Assembly: GCA_022701365.1 (NCBI GenBank)
Contig: JAKUHH010000303.1
Span: forward strand, 62,001-126,000
DNA: 64,000 bases
Direction: 5' to 3'
DNA from: Mycocentrospora acerina
Lineage: Eukaryota > Ascomycota > Dothideomycetes > Pleosporales
The number at the start of each line of letters is the position of its first letter. Positions within the stretch are counted from its first letter, which is position 1. The notes beneath the pieces are model-generated. The model saw nothing but the letters and a program-made list of their open reading frames with translations. It was not told the DNA's origin and did no database searches. This document shows, one piece after another, positions 10,701 to 20,838 of this stretch. The translations under genes and the position numbers were made by a program.

Positions 10701-13700
10701 AAGCCAGATGCGACAGCCTACAACGCCGGCTTATCATCTGGTGACCCTGATAAATCAGCACCTGCTCCTACCAACTTTTCTTCCAAGATCTTTGGAAATG
10801 TTCACATATCAGCAAACGACATCGTCAAACCAGCCATGCGCTCCAAAGCCATTCCCATCGTGCGCCCAGATACAACAACGCATAGCACTCCAGAGAAACC
10901 AACAGAAGAAGCGGAAGAACGAGAAGACGCTGAGGGCCGTCCCATGCAGGCAGAAGGCCGAGAGAAGCGAGCTAGGCGTGGCCGCACTGATGGCGACGAT
11001 GTGCCAAAGTTTGCATTGCAGCCAATTCTTCTATCTCAGCCTACTCTTGAGGCGAAGTATCCTCAACTCGCCGAGCAAGTTCCGAAACTTGAGGTTGATG
11101 ATCAGCCAGAAGATAAAGAAAATCTGTCGCCTGGCGGCGAGCGAGCGAAGTCGAAGTCGAAGAGCCCAGAAGCGCCCAATCTACAACGCGACTCATCTAC
11201 CAAGAAGAACTCCAAGACTACCGCTTATAACGACAAGCAAGTTGCTAGCGCTGTCGAGGACAATGCATCATATGGAAGCGAAGCGCCTACTCCAACTGTC
11301 AAGCAAGTACCATTTGAGAAGAAACACGCGCACCAAAAGAGCTCACTGTCTGCTGCGGCGAAGCCGTTTGAACTCCGGCCTCAAGCTTCCGGCAGTACCG
11401 AGTACGACTTTGGCTTCCACGTCACGAAACCATCTCAGAATCAAGAGATCGAGAAGCCGCAAGACCTCTTGTCCAAATTTGCAGAGACTCCATCCAGATA
11501 TGGAAGCAGGAGCCCGGCAACAACTTTCCAACCCAGCGACGCCGGATCATGGAAGACGGCTATTTCACGCAGGCGTGCACCGTACCCTGAAAGCGAGAGC
11601 GTGGACTTCGATGCTTCATTTAACGATATCGATGCTGTAATGAAGCACATGAACGATGAAGGGTCTGACTTTGGGGTTGAGCGCGATGACCAGTCTTGGG
11701 AGAATTCGTCGCCTGGACGAACAACCCTTGATTTCGATCGCACTGACCTACGACCTAATCTGGACCTGCGTAGCGATGCCCCAAGCCCTAGTCCTCGCCG
11801 ATTCCTACCTCCACGGAAGAAGCAAGGGTCACCGACAAGAACCATGAATCCGTTTGCGGACGAAGGCGCTGCTATCTCATTCGATTCACCAGTGCATCGC
11901 TTGAACAACGCCGACGAAGTGCCGATTAGTGATTGGGACGAAGGCCTACTCACTGAAGGAGAAGACAGGGTTCAAATGCGCAGTCGATTCTTTGACCAGC
12001 ACGTGGACGACATTATGGGTCGTCTTCTGCAAAGTCGCCTTGGTCCTCTCGAGCAGAACTTGCAAAGCATTCATAACTCATTGGCTATGATGTCGCAACG
12101 ACCGAGACGTGGTCGCCAAAGCATGTCTACTGAACGTTTGGACAGCGATGCCGATGATGAGGACGACGATGCTGGTGCCGATTCCCAGTACCGCACCCGA
12201 TCTCCAAGAAAGGATAAGAAATTGGATAAGATCCGAGCCATCGTTACCGAAGCACTTGCCGCACACCAGCCAACTGCTGCGTCTGTGCAACACACTGAAG
12301 TTATCAAGCCTGAGGATATTCGCTCTATAGTCGCAGAAACTCTTGCATCACATATTCCCCAAGCAGCTCCTCACCCGATCAATGAGCAGATTAAACCAGA
12401 AGACCTCAGGGCAATAATCGCAGAAGCCTTGGCTTCTCAGAAGCAACAGGCACCTACCACTGAATCTGTCCAGCCAGACACGATCCGCTCTATCGTTGCC
12501 GAAGCACTGGCTTCTCACAAGCCCGCTACTCTTGAGGCCCCAGTTGACATTCCTCAGCCCCAGGTTGACATGTCTGAAATTTATCAAGTCATTGGAAGCC
12601 TCAAGGCTTCTATTGCGCAGACTACGAACCATCATCTGAAGGTGGATGATGTTCGGGAGCTTCTTGACGAGGCCTTCAAGCGTAAGGACACAGAAGTTGC
12701 CAAACGCGAAGAAGTTCAGGCCATCCAAGACAAGGATGCGCGCATCGCTGGTCTTGAAGCCATGCTCCTGGAGGCCACGCTGCGTGCCGAATCGGAAGCT
12801 GAAGCGCGTAAGGCACTTGAAATCCGCGAAGTCGACACTTCACGTCTGCTAAAGGTTACTGAAGAAGAGCTCTCTCTTCTGCAGAAGGCGGCCAGCGATG
12901 ATGAAGACAAGATTCAAGCTTTGGAAGAAGAACGAAAAATCACTCGTCGCAGCCTCGACGAGTATGAGATTAAGATTGATGAGGTTCAGGGTAGGCTTTC
13001 TTCTCTTGACGCTCAGAATGAGGAGCTCAAACTCAAAAACATCGCTTTGGAGACCTCTGGAAAAGAAATACATGCCAGTCTCGACGCCATTACTGCCGAA
13101 AACGAAGCACTCACCTCAACACTTGAGGAGCATCGTTTGTCAGCCAACAAGTGGCGAAGCGTCGTCAAGGAGACCAACGAGGAGAATGAGAAATTGCGCA
13201 AGACGATTGACCAAACGCGTTATCAGGCTGAAGAGTCTACGCGCGTTCGCGAGTCAGTGCGTATTAAGTTGGAGAAACTGCAAGAAGACATGGTCACCGC
13301 CTCCCAGCAAATTGCTGCGGAACGTGCTCAATGGCACAAGAACGATGAGATGTCTATGAAAAAGTACGAAGTCCTCAGCGCTCGTATTGAAGCTGAAGGC
13401 CGAACACGTGAGCGATTGGAGAGAGAGCTTGAGCGTCTCGAAACGCAAGAACGAGAGGGCATGAAGCTACGGATTCATTTTGAGCAGACACAAAAACACA
13501 ACGCCAGGCTTGAAGAGGCTGTTGAGCAGCTTCGAAAGGAGACTTTGGATCATCAGAACAACGCCGCAAGGTATGAACGCGACATGCGGGAGGCGAGGGA
13601 TGCGGCTCATGTTGAGATCCGACGAACTCGCGTACTCCTAGAAGCCGACATCGACGCAGCCAACAACCAGGTGAACGTTGTCCGACACGACTTGGAAAGC

Positions 13701-14936
13701 CAGAACGCTCGTATCCGTGCTGAGCTCGACAACGTCCGACTGGAGACCGACACTCTCAAAGAGAAGCACGAGCTTGACTTGGAGGCAGCCTCTGATGCCA
13801 AGAAGCAAGCACTCCTTGAGGCACATGAGAGCAGGAAGCACAGCCTACACGAGCAGCAGCGAGCATTTGAGCGCCAGCTCGAGCATATCAAGCACGAGCA
13901 TGCTCGTACTCTCAACTTTGCGCGTGAAGACAGGGAGCGTGCGGAATCATTTCACAACGACAAACTTGCGCTTGCTGATTCTAAAACTGATCACTTGAAG
14001 GACAAAGTCGCTCTCCTGGAGGAGAAGCTGCAAATCGCCAAGGAAGCTGCCAGTGCCGCAATTGCTGCTGCTTCGAAGGCCCCAGCTGCTAGTTCTTCAA
14101 GCAGCTCCAACGTGCCGGAGAAAATCTCGCCTCAGGCATTGCGAGAATCTATCGCAGTATTGCAAGAGCAGCTTCAGGAACGCGAGTCACGTATCGAGTC
14201 CCTCGAGCACCAGCTGGATGAGGTGGACACGGAAGCGCCTGCCAGACTTAAGGAACGAGATACCGAAATTAGTTGGCTTCGTGAGCTACTTGGCGTACGC
14301 ATCGATGATCTGAACGATCTTATCAGTGCTCTCGCTCAGCCAACCTTTGATCGCGAAAATGTCCGTGATGCAGCTATTCGCATCCGCACAAATCTGCAGA
14401 TGGAACAGCAGGAGAAGGAACGCTTGATGACGGGCAGCCAACAGTCTTTCCCCACGCTTGCCACCCTGACTAACTTCGCCTCTCCTAAGGCTGTACAGTT
14501 CGCGGCGGCTTTCGGGAACTGGCGTAAAGGTCGCGAGAACGCTTCTTCCGCCCTTGCGGGCTCATCAGGCGCTCACTCGCGTAACCAAACACCGTCTCGC
14601 GCCGCTCCTGCATCCACTCAGTCTTTCCTCTCTGGCCTTATGACACCACCGACGTCAAATTTGCGTCGCAGTTCTGACCTCTCTTCTTCGTCATTGCGCC
14701 CCCAGAATCAACGCTCGAACTCGTCAAGCTCGCGCGGCTCAGTTGAGGCAGGGTTCCCTAGCTTAGGCAAACAATCTGTAGCGCCGAGCACGCCACCACT
14801 GATGAGAAGAGCGAACTACGACCGTGATGCGGAGGTCGAGACCTTTTCTGAAAACGGATTCTACGATGATGAGAGTACCGTCGACGGTGAGGTGACACCT
14901 ATCGCGCTCAACTTTGGTCACGAATTGAGACGATAA
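7752..14936 (+). CDS. giant low-complexity/coiled-coil protein, function unknown
   Basis: A single 2,394-residue ORF with no intron. Residues 1-1,300 are disordered and Pro/Ser/Gln-rich, with two polyglutamine tracts, a threefold repeat around residues 125-180 (forms of RFNLDHLIP) and a paired MSRQS-ASP motif near 530. A basic patch reads PRIRKKVMVKGKG (about 355). Around 1,495-1,595 a short unit, consensus IRSIVAEALASH, occurs four times. Residues about 1,640-2,190 form a long Glu/Lys/Leu-rich coiled coil. A Ser-rich tail ends in NFGHELRR. The architecture (disordered head, coiled coil, Ser-rich tail) fits a scaffold at a spindle pole body, septal pore or cell cortex, but I recognise no diagnostic domain. 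ATG 7752 is the first in frame. Expression as one intron-free exon is inferred. Confidence 0.85.
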   Translation: MHARRTPSSPSSPPPPSSPPTFPQSFEARGAVSPAQTLWTAQSPTLTLGHSSPELPPLFSLSAFAANPRTPSTPARNDRTDTSYYTASWGSPYQHPPPTFDPQRQVSTHFGSDDLDEGSSSLQFGLEHLLPPRLEVEEDSPNRFNLDHLIPRLEQNASPNRFTLEHLIQSRLPTIEPLTREPTPRASDLNPTSEEWISQFLKDRWNREKNDWRSESSVNNSTEAEPQQQQQQQQQDVFLSESPTRGHRARNLNKTLNQQDFWHHFSNDQKEAFGKMMASRYADTPAVPQPSAASGPGLPSLQTMAVLQNGQVEKSPTSPQLLTPSKPTESVDESLNKTPTPYDQVRLSTPRIRKKVMVKGKGCVISIPHDIPRGTPGYPPKPMSADAVQMKLEQYQHQGYDTRGFGHQGENLVGEVSHNRAMWPDEDDVRAERVSAQSQFRVRVAKKAEWDAYVNSLLEAKLAALGVSQGGEDDISLPLSRSASGQQYPGLPFSPPLPTSSAGSHIRIRQGSIVSNSFPLGPSPGHMSRQSIASPGHHMGHMSRQSMASPAFSNVRPSMHMHRHSTFASPANFTHHGMSPSGTWSPGGYFGSQDGRGGSPALTMGRPDFSNVASPLTPFGMRSNQQFPNAPTHTDDLMIQMQIQQQQLQNQLFQQQQQQQQQQLLGLRPSSTLAEVPEDEGEEDELPAMKHAVPSVPEIAVPTPRHRHNISENLEREAADAEYHLEEAIDKQFAEGGDFSTEPETTRQFKHSNNAANSSWENPRTILHQPQPHSRAHSITKSQQSRSFAFPAQQSQNPRLDSDGAKSNGSDNTNPSLEEGEIRETTQSSTQHSKAPSQTSNPWKDNKFAAVNPASAMHSKHTSRSSISKLNVEAKEFKFNPAASFNPGSFSSGLGFTPAVKPSADALPRGNKPSIDGLSSFNVTAPAFKPNAPAFQPTAELTVKPAVDVPVAPIAEIINAKLAGVNGSAFPSSGFNFSSPPSIKPDATAYNAGLSSGDPDKSAPAPTNFSSKIFGNVHISANDIVKPAMRSKAIPIVRPDTTTHSTPEKPTEEAEEREDAEGRPMQAEGREKRARRGRTDGDDVPKFALQPILLSQPTLEAKYPQLAEQVPKLEVDDQPEDKENLSPGGERAKSKSKSPEAPNLQRDSSTKKNSKTTAYNDKQVASAVEDNASYGSEAPTPTVKQVPFEKKHAHQKSSLSAAAKPFELRPQASGSTEYDFGFHVTKPSQNQEIEKPQDLLSKFAETPSRYGSRSPATTFQPSDAGSWKTAISRRRAPYPESESVDFDASFNDIDAVMKHMNDEGSDFGVERDDQSWENSSPGRTTLDFDRTDLRPNLDLRSDAPSPSPRRFLPPRKKQGSPTRTMNPFADEGAAISFDSPVHRLNNADEVPISDWDEGLLTEGEDRVQMRSRFFDQHVDDIMGRLLQSRLGPLEQNLQSIHNSLAMMSQRPRRGRQSMSTERLDSDADDEDDDAGADSQYRTRSPRKDKKLDKIRAIVTEALAAHQPTAASVQHTEVIKPEDIRSIVAETLASHIPQAAPHPINEQIKPEDLRAIIAEALASQKQQAPTTESVQPDTIRSIVAEALASHKPATLEAPVDIPQPQVDMSEIYQVIGSLKASIAQTTNHHLKVDDVRELLDEAFKRKDTEVAKREEVQAIQDKDARIAGLEAMLLEATLRAESEAEARKALEIREVDTSRLLKVTEEELSLLQKAASDDEDKIQALEEERKITRRSLDEYEIKIDEVQGRLSSLDAQNEELKLKNIALETSGKEIHASLDAITAENEALTSTLEEHRLSANKWRSVVKETNEENEKLRKTIDQTRYQAEESTRVRESVRIKLEKLQEDMVTASQQIAAERAQWHKNDEMSMKKYEVLSARIEAEGRTRERLERELERLETQEREGMKLRIHFEQTQKHNARLEEAVEQLRKETLDHQNNAARYERDMREARDAAHVEIRRTRVLLEADIDAANNQVNVVRHDLESQNARIRAELDNVRLETDTLKEKHELDLEAASDAKKQALLEAHESRKHSLHEQQRAFERQLEHIKHEHARTLNFAREDRERAESFHNDKLALADSKTDHLKDKVALLEEKLQIAKEAASAAIAAASKAPAASSSSSSNVPEKISPQALRESIAVLQEQLQERESRIESLEHQLDEVDTEAPARLKERDTEISWLRELLGVRIDDLNDLISALAQPTFDRENVRDAAIRIRTNLQMEQQEKERLMTGSQQSFPTLATLTNFASPKAVQFAAAFGNWRKGRENASSALAGSSGAHSRNQTPSRAAPASTQSFLSGLMTPPTSNLRRSSDLSSSSLRPQNQRSNSSSSRGSVEAGFPSLGKQSVAPSTPPLMRRANYDRDAEVETFSENGFYDDESTVDGEVTPIALNFGHELRR
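8428..8457 (+). repeat. CAG/CAA microsatellite (polyglutamine)
   Basis: A run of CAG then CAA codons encoding about nine to ten glutamines in the giant coiled-coil gene. Its length is likely polymorphic. Confidence 0.85.
9668..9740 (+). repeat. second CAG/CAA-rich tract
   Basis: Interrupted CAG/CAA codons encode a Gln-rich stretch (QIQQQQLQNQLFQ followed by a run of about ten Gln) in the same gene. Confidence 0.85.
12229..12528 (+). repeat. four tandem coding repeats (IRSIVAEALASH units)
   Basis: Four imperfect units of roughly 26-32 codons, each built as I/V-K-P-E-D-I-R-x-I-V-x-E-A/T-L-A-x-H/Q plus a Pro/Ala-rich spacer, sit just before the long coiled coil. The first lacks the full KPED lead. 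Confidence 0.8.
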
Positions 14937-16037
14937 ATCTATTGCGCAATCATCACAATATTTCCTATGTACTTTGTTTGATTTGTCGTTTGGCTCCACA
15001 TGAGCAGCCGTTTTCCTTGAGTACATGCGCTCTATTTTTGATTTTGGTTTCATGGTTTTGGTTTTCGATCCTTTCTTCTCGCTCGTCCTTTAATGCTTGC
15101 TTAATTATAGTATTTGCTTTGAGCTTGTCTTAGCGCCATTGTTAGCAAACATTGTCATGGTTAGATATACCCCCCAAAGACCGATTGGATACCATTGGCT
15201 CCAAATTGCATATACCCATTGCTTGGATTTATTTCTTTGAGTAAACGTTTTCTGTGGGATGGAATGAATGGTTTGGGGGATGGCAGGATCGTCTGATATT
15301 GGACAGTAATACATGACTTGCTATAGTCAAGAGTAGCCTTACGTGCTTTGTGCTAAGGAACAATCAATGGTATTGGCTACTATTCCAAGGTTGGCTACAT
15401 GCCCAGTTCTCGTGTCATTGCACTCTGATGACAATGTTAGTATATGATATTGCTCTGTCTTGAATTTGAGATTTTGAGATTCTCATAACTAAAATTAATA
15501 CAAGTTTTTTCTAGAATCTGGATAGCTCCCTGGCAAACAAAGTGTCAACCATGGCGATCAAATAAAAAGCAAAACTGCAAGAAACACGAAAACTGAACGC
15601 TCGGAGTGCAAGCAACCATTTTCACTCCCCATAACTGTGTATGCACGTCTTACCAATTTGAACAGTAACTAAAGAGGAAGACTGCTTTGTGTGTACTAGG
15701 AAAGTATTTATCGACACAGTAAATCTGTGAAGCCGAGCAAAAAAAACTAAAAGTATACTTCTTCAATAGGGCGAATAGAAGGAAGCTAAAAACCCCATGG
15801 TGTCCAGAAAATTCCAAAACTCTGTCTATATGACCATATCCTGCAGCTAAAAAGGTTCTTTCCAGCACTCCGCTTTTGTAGAGAAGCGAAAAGTAATTAG
15901 AAATGGACGAGTTCAAAGCTTCCTATTCATATCATCCCTGAAACCGACAATGATGAACGTTATAGGATGAAGAAGCTTAGACAGGACAAGCTGCAAATAT
16001 TCTTGGGCTGTCGAAATGGCTGGTCATGAATCAAGTA
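14937..16037. other. intergenic between converging genes
   Basis: About 1.1 kb holding the 3' ends of two converging transcripts. It has AT-rich stretches and only short ORFs. No RNA gene seen. Confidence 0.45.
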
Positions 16038-17659
16038 TCAGGTCCAGAGGTATTTGCGGCACTTCTCTGCACCACAAAGACATTTGATAGCATCTTCGCT
16101 GGGTTCATCCATCGGTTCATTATCATCATCATTCTCATCCTTGTCAATATAGTCGAATGTGAGCTCTTCACCTGCAGGGATGGCGCGAGACGCGAAGAAG
16201 GCAATGTCGTACACCCTGTAGTCATATCTGTCGTAACTGACGGTGTACTGGCGACAATTCGGCTCGCATGAGTGATTGATAAACTTGGTAGGGCCTCCCA
16301 TGAATTCACCGTCAACGACGTATATTTCCTCTGGTCGCAGTCCTTCGGATTCAGCAAACTTATCCAAATTGTACAAATATGACATTTTGTTCTTAGATGA
16401 TTCTTCCTCGCGGCGTGTGGCTTCGGCATCAGTGATAATTTCACCGCGGTACGTGTCGATAAATTGGCCTTTTCGGAGGTCCTCTTTGCATCGCAGACCC
16501 CAACCTCGTGCGCTAGGGGTCTTGAAAATCTCAACTTCAACAGTGCGCCCAAATTGTACATTCTTGTTACGACAATTTGGACCACATTTGCAATTGCTGT
16601 TGCATTCGTAGATTGCATTGCGTGAATTCAAATAGAAGCTCACCAAGCAACCCTCAGCACTAGTGCCCTTGGTAAAGTAAGGAAATCGCTTGGGAAAAGC
16701 CATTGTTGATCCTTGGGTAGCCAAAGCATGCTCGTAATCAGCTATTTGTTGCTCTGTCATGCGAGCCTTGTCCACAGCAGCATACTCAAGACAGTCACAC
16801 TTCTGCGTATACTCACAACCTATGTCAGCACCCATGTGAGGAGAGCATTTCTGACACCCTTCTCGTGCTTCTGAAGGTGCTCGGTGGACGCCTTGACCTA
16901 AGACGTAGTCTGTGATGTACCTAAATCGCAATGAAGGTGTAGACGCATCAACTGGATTGTACAAAGAAATTGAGTTGCCGGGTACTTTCTTCAGACGACG
17001 AACGTACTCGGCTCGAATGAGAGTATTTGTTGTCTCGACCTTGGAGTTGCAGGCTACTCTCATCATTGCCGAACCAGGAATTGAACGGATGTCAAGTGTA
17101 TGAATATCTGTACCAGACGCCTATACGATAAGTAAGTGAAACAGTTAACTAAAAGTGAATCTTGAACTGACAGGTCGGCAGAATATGAAGCCATTTTCGT
17201 TGAAATCTAGCACTCCATTGTAGACGTCGATGTCCACTTGTGATGTAGAAGATGCTGATGGAGATCGAGACAGCGATGGTTGTTGGCTACCAAGCTGAAG
17301 CCTACGACCAAACGGGGAAGGTCGGCGATCAGCCTCAAGCCCTGTGTCGGGGCTCTTTCGCTTACGAGATATCTCCTTGTGGTGGGAAATAATCGCGGGC
17401 CTTTGGTGTATTAGTTACTATGGTGCAAAAAATGACAGTTTGGAACGTCTAACTGTCTTCTTAGATCAAGATAGTCCTGAATATCTTCAAGACATCTTGA
17501 AAGTTGATGAATGGAGTGCCAACTGAGTGGTGGTGTCGTAGTTTCTTGAGGAGTCGTCTCCCAGCATATCAAGAATTCCTCTAACTAAGGAGAACGTCAG
17601 AAATGCGTATGCACGGACCATCTCAGGTAAAACTTACTCCATTTCGAAAACGGTTGCAT
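16038..17659 (-). CDS. histone H3 lysine-9 methyltransferase (DIM-5/Clr4/KMT1 type)
   Basis: Four exons by my model: 17659-17638, 17580-17454, 17400-17172 and 17120-16038. They give 486 residues with consistent phase. The last exon carries the complete catalytic module. Pre-SET cysteines lie in EGCQKCSPHMGADIGC, KCDC and ECNSNCKCGPNC. The SET core has RGWGLRC, FIDTYRGEIIT, the cofactor and lysine-channel motif FINHSCEPNC, and GEELTFDY. The post-SET zinc site is CLCGAEKC. This arrangement is that of fungal H3K9 methyltransferases, which act in the nucleus to build heterochromatin and, in Neurospora, direct DNA methylation at RIP-mutated repeats. No chromodomain is visible, as in DIM-5. The intron at 17453-17401 uses a weak GTTAGA donor, so the N-terminus is less certain than the SET region. 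Confidence 0.93.
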
Positions 17660-18714
17660 ACGACAGAGTTGATCTAGTAGAAATAGCTATTAGAAGTCAA
17701 TCTAAACAATGCTGATGTATTTCTTACCTTGCTGACTGCCACTCGACTTGTATGGCCTAAAGACATTATAGGTATTTCTACCCTGGCAGGCATTCCTCCT
17801 TCGCCGAGACCAGCTACTGACAGCCCAGGCTACTTTAGAATAGGTTTCTTAGTGAAGCAGTCTAATTTAGAAAGCTATTTTTCGCTGATAGTAAAAAGGG
17901 CAGCGGGAGCTTGATTTGAAAAGCTAAACGTACCTAAGCATAGTTTAATCAGTAATAAAAATAGGCAGAATGAACTTAAACTAGAGGAATATATAATACT
18001 AACGTTTTACTGCTTTCAATTTGCACTGCCTGCAACCTAGTTGCGTTGGGTAATAGAAAGTGCCGTAGAGGTTACAATGTTTCTAGTTTGTTGTTTATGC
18101 CAGTAGCGCCTGAGCAAATGATTAGTCATGACGCACAGACCCTGTTGTTAAATCTAATATAGCTAATAACTTTACAGTCAGGTGATTTTTAATGCAGCTA
18201 ACAATTAATATTAAAGTGCCTATTTTCTTTTTTTATCTACTCTCTTACCGTTTGCGTATAATACAGATTTATTTGTAGACTTATAACTTCGTTTCTCTTA
18301 GGAGCAATGTAAAGAGCTTAGAGTCTAAAAAAGCTTTTGAAATATGCAAAAGTAATTCTATAATTACAAGTATAATCTTACGATCTATTTTAATTGACTG
18401 GCTAATTACTGATAAGTTCTTTTAGTAGCCTTAGTAAATGAACTGTTGTAGCTATAGCTAGTCTCCTTGCATTAAGAATCGCATTGAAGTTCGGATTCAC
18501 TAAAAAATTCTTTGTCTTTTCTGTGTAATCCCTGCCCTGCACATTGCATTCTCTGCGCATTGAAGCCAATATCTTAGGTGATCTCGCGCTGTGGTGGTGA
18601 CTTGGATGTAATCGCGCTAGGTCACATAGCGGCAGCTTATCGATAAGAAAAAGTTTATGCATCGACATTCCCATTCCTCGAGAGACTAAGGACTCAACAA
18701 CAACCATACAAAAG
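17660..18714. other. intergenic, AT-rich middle
   Basis: About 1.05 kb between divergent genes. From about 17,880 to 18,440 the sequence is clearly AT-rich with no ORF, unlike its flanks. It may be an old decayed insertion, but no ends or target duplication could be recognised. The last 150 bp serve as the RRP1 promoter. Confidence 0.45.
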
Positions 18715-19505
18715 ATGTCGGACACGCAGACTAGCCCCTTCATAAAGAGCCTCGCTTCGAGCGGTATGTATCTCTCGTTTCCCGAGTCACCGCCAAGAGA
18801 CGTACTAATACCGCGCTTACAGAGAAGAAAATCCGCGACAATGCGCTCGAGTCGCTACGGACCTACCTCAGCGCGCAGAAGAAAATTTCAGAGCTGGACT
18901 TGTTGAAGTTGTGGAAAGGACTGTTCTACTGTCTATGGATGCAAGATAAGCCAATCCTCCAACAGCAGCTCTCCCGCGACCTCGCTGCTCTTGTCTCGGT
19001 TCTTCGCACGCCAGTGGTCCTACCCTTCATCCGCGCTTTCTGGTTGACCATGGCGCGCGAATGGAGTCACATCGAAGCACTTCGACTTGACAAATACCTT
19101 TACCTCATCCGTCAATATTTGAACACTTCATTTTCTGTGCTCGCGCGGAAGCACTGGAAAAAATCGATGTTGGAGGAGTGGAACAGCATCATGGAGGAGA
19201 CACCGCTGGAGCCGACAGACATGAAAATCCCGAACGGATTGCGATACCACGTTCTGGATATCTGGGTCGATGAGATGGAGAAGGTTGAGCAAGGATGGGA
19301 TAAAGAGGAGAAAAGAGACACCTTGGAGACGCTGGTCCAGCCAATTGAGAAATTGGCAAAGGAGGGCAAAGTGAAAGTCCTGAGGGTTGCAGCAAAGGAA
19401 TGTCTTGCAGATGACCGACTCCGAGCGTGGAGAGGGCAAGAGGATGAGGAGATGGCGGATGAAGAGGAAGAGGAAGAGGAGGAGTGGGGCGGTTTCGCGG
19501 AGTAG
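18715..19505 (+). CDS. RRP1: ribosomal RNA-processing protein 1 (Nop52 family)
   Basis: Two exons, 18715-18763 and 18823-19505 (59-bp intron, GTATGT donor, TTACAG acceptor), encode 243 residues. The Nop52 domain fills most of the protein: FIKSLASS, IRDNALESLRTYLS, LKLWKGLFYCLWMQDKP and ALRLDKYLYLIRQYL. The tail is strongly acidic (Asp/Glu run before WGGFAE). Members act in the nucleolus in maturation of 27S pre-rRNA for the 60S subunit. Length is close to, slightly shorter than, yeast Rrp1. No operon-like context applies. Confidence 0.92.
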
Positions 19506-19958
19506 TTCCTGCAGACCGTAGAGGCAGAAAAGGAGACTTGCATATCTTTCGAGCGAGGCGTTTACGGTGGTCGCAATGTGTATTCTGAAGCGCATAAAGA
19601 CGCGGAAAAGTGAGAATATCTGACTATCTACAAGATATGTTCAGTTGCCATATTCCATTGCAAACCTGCATCGATTCTGGTCATTGCAGTCATTGTTCAA
19701 GAACAGCTCCGTCGAGATGTACCACCTTCCATAGTAGCAACGAGAAGATGGTACATGCTTTCACGACGTTCGACGCGACATCACGCGTTGAAAGGATGTA
19801 CGCGCTCATGACGTCAGCCACCACTGTGGCATGACGACAAGATCTTCGCTATGATCATTCAAAACCATATCTCTATTCTATAAATTTTGAATTCAACGTT
19901 CTACTCTTTAAATCTCCAAGTCCCAATCACAATTTTAACCTGTTACACAATCGTCAAG
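19506..19958. other. intergenic
   Basis: 453 bp between two genes on the same strand. It is expected to contain the RRP1 terminator and the promoter of the small membrane protein. No motif stands out. Confidence 0.4.
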
Positions 19959-20573
19959 ATGGGTTCCGAATCGCCAGCAGCAAACCCCAACATTTCCCCC
20001 GATCCAAACTACACGGGCTCCACAATCCGCAAAGCCTTCCTACTCGAAGCAATAGCTAATCTCTTCACCATTCCCCTAATCACAAACACGCGTTTCATCC
20101 TCTCTTTCCTGCTCAACCACCCAGCACGAGACATCAATCCCTCTTCAATACTCTTTGCCCGTCTCTTCAGCGGCATCGTCGTCGGAGGCCTCACCTCAGC
20201 GCTCTTGGCTGGATATTCGAATACACGGAACGGAATTGAGAGTAGGCGGCCGACTTATCTCATGCTGGGAATTGGCGAGGTGATGTTGATTCCAATGTTA
20301 ATTCTTGAGGGGCTAAAGGGAGGTTCTGGAGATGCTGCGTTGAGTGCAAAGGTGGCATGGAGTAGTATTGGGTTGCTTGCTCCACCACTCATGTGGAGGC
20401 TTTACATTTTGTTTATCAGACCAGATTTGTTGGGTAGATATGAGGAGGTAGATGGAAATAAGAGTGGACGTGTTCGTGGTACTGGAACAAAATGTAAGTT
20501 GTGGTCGCGTTAGCCTGTGCTTGAATTTTCTGACACACATGCAGATGGCTCTTTATGGTCCCCTAGGAACTGA
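19959..20573 (+). CDS. small four-helix membrane protein, unknown
   Basis: Two exons, 19959-20493 and 20545-20573, give 187 residues. The short last exon supplies a YGSLWSPRN ending through a canonical GTAAGT...GCAG intron; without splicing the frame would stop at 20513. Hydrophobic segments lie at about residues 24-48 (AIANLFTIPLI, FILSFLL), 66-86 (LFARLFSGIVVGGLTSALLA), 100-118 (YLMLGIGEVMLIPMLIL) and 132-152 (VAWSSIGLLAPPLMWRLYIL). There is no signal peptide with a cleavage site. I do not recognise a family. The neighbours give no functional hint. Confidence 0.75.
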
Positions 20574-20838
20574 TGCTCGATATTTCAGATGCTGGATGAC
20601 ACCTATTCTTCTACTTTGTAAATTCGTCGTTGATCTAGAAGATGGACCACGAGATTCAGAGGGATATTCCAAATTATATATCGTAGTGATGCATAGTCTA
20701 TATATTTGTGTATTTAGCGAATGCGTTTCCAACTCCTTCCTTGTAGTAAGCTCATTTATTTGTGTCACAACAAAGCTTGACTTGGCTGTTGTTCATGACT
20801 CATTCTTTCCAAAGCAGTAATCTAGTGTGATATGTGTT

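Noticed and set aside
7752..14936. Identification of the giant protein as a named spindle-pole or septal-pore protein
   Set aside because: Architecture is suggestive, but no diagnostic motif could be matched from memory; naming it would be a guess.
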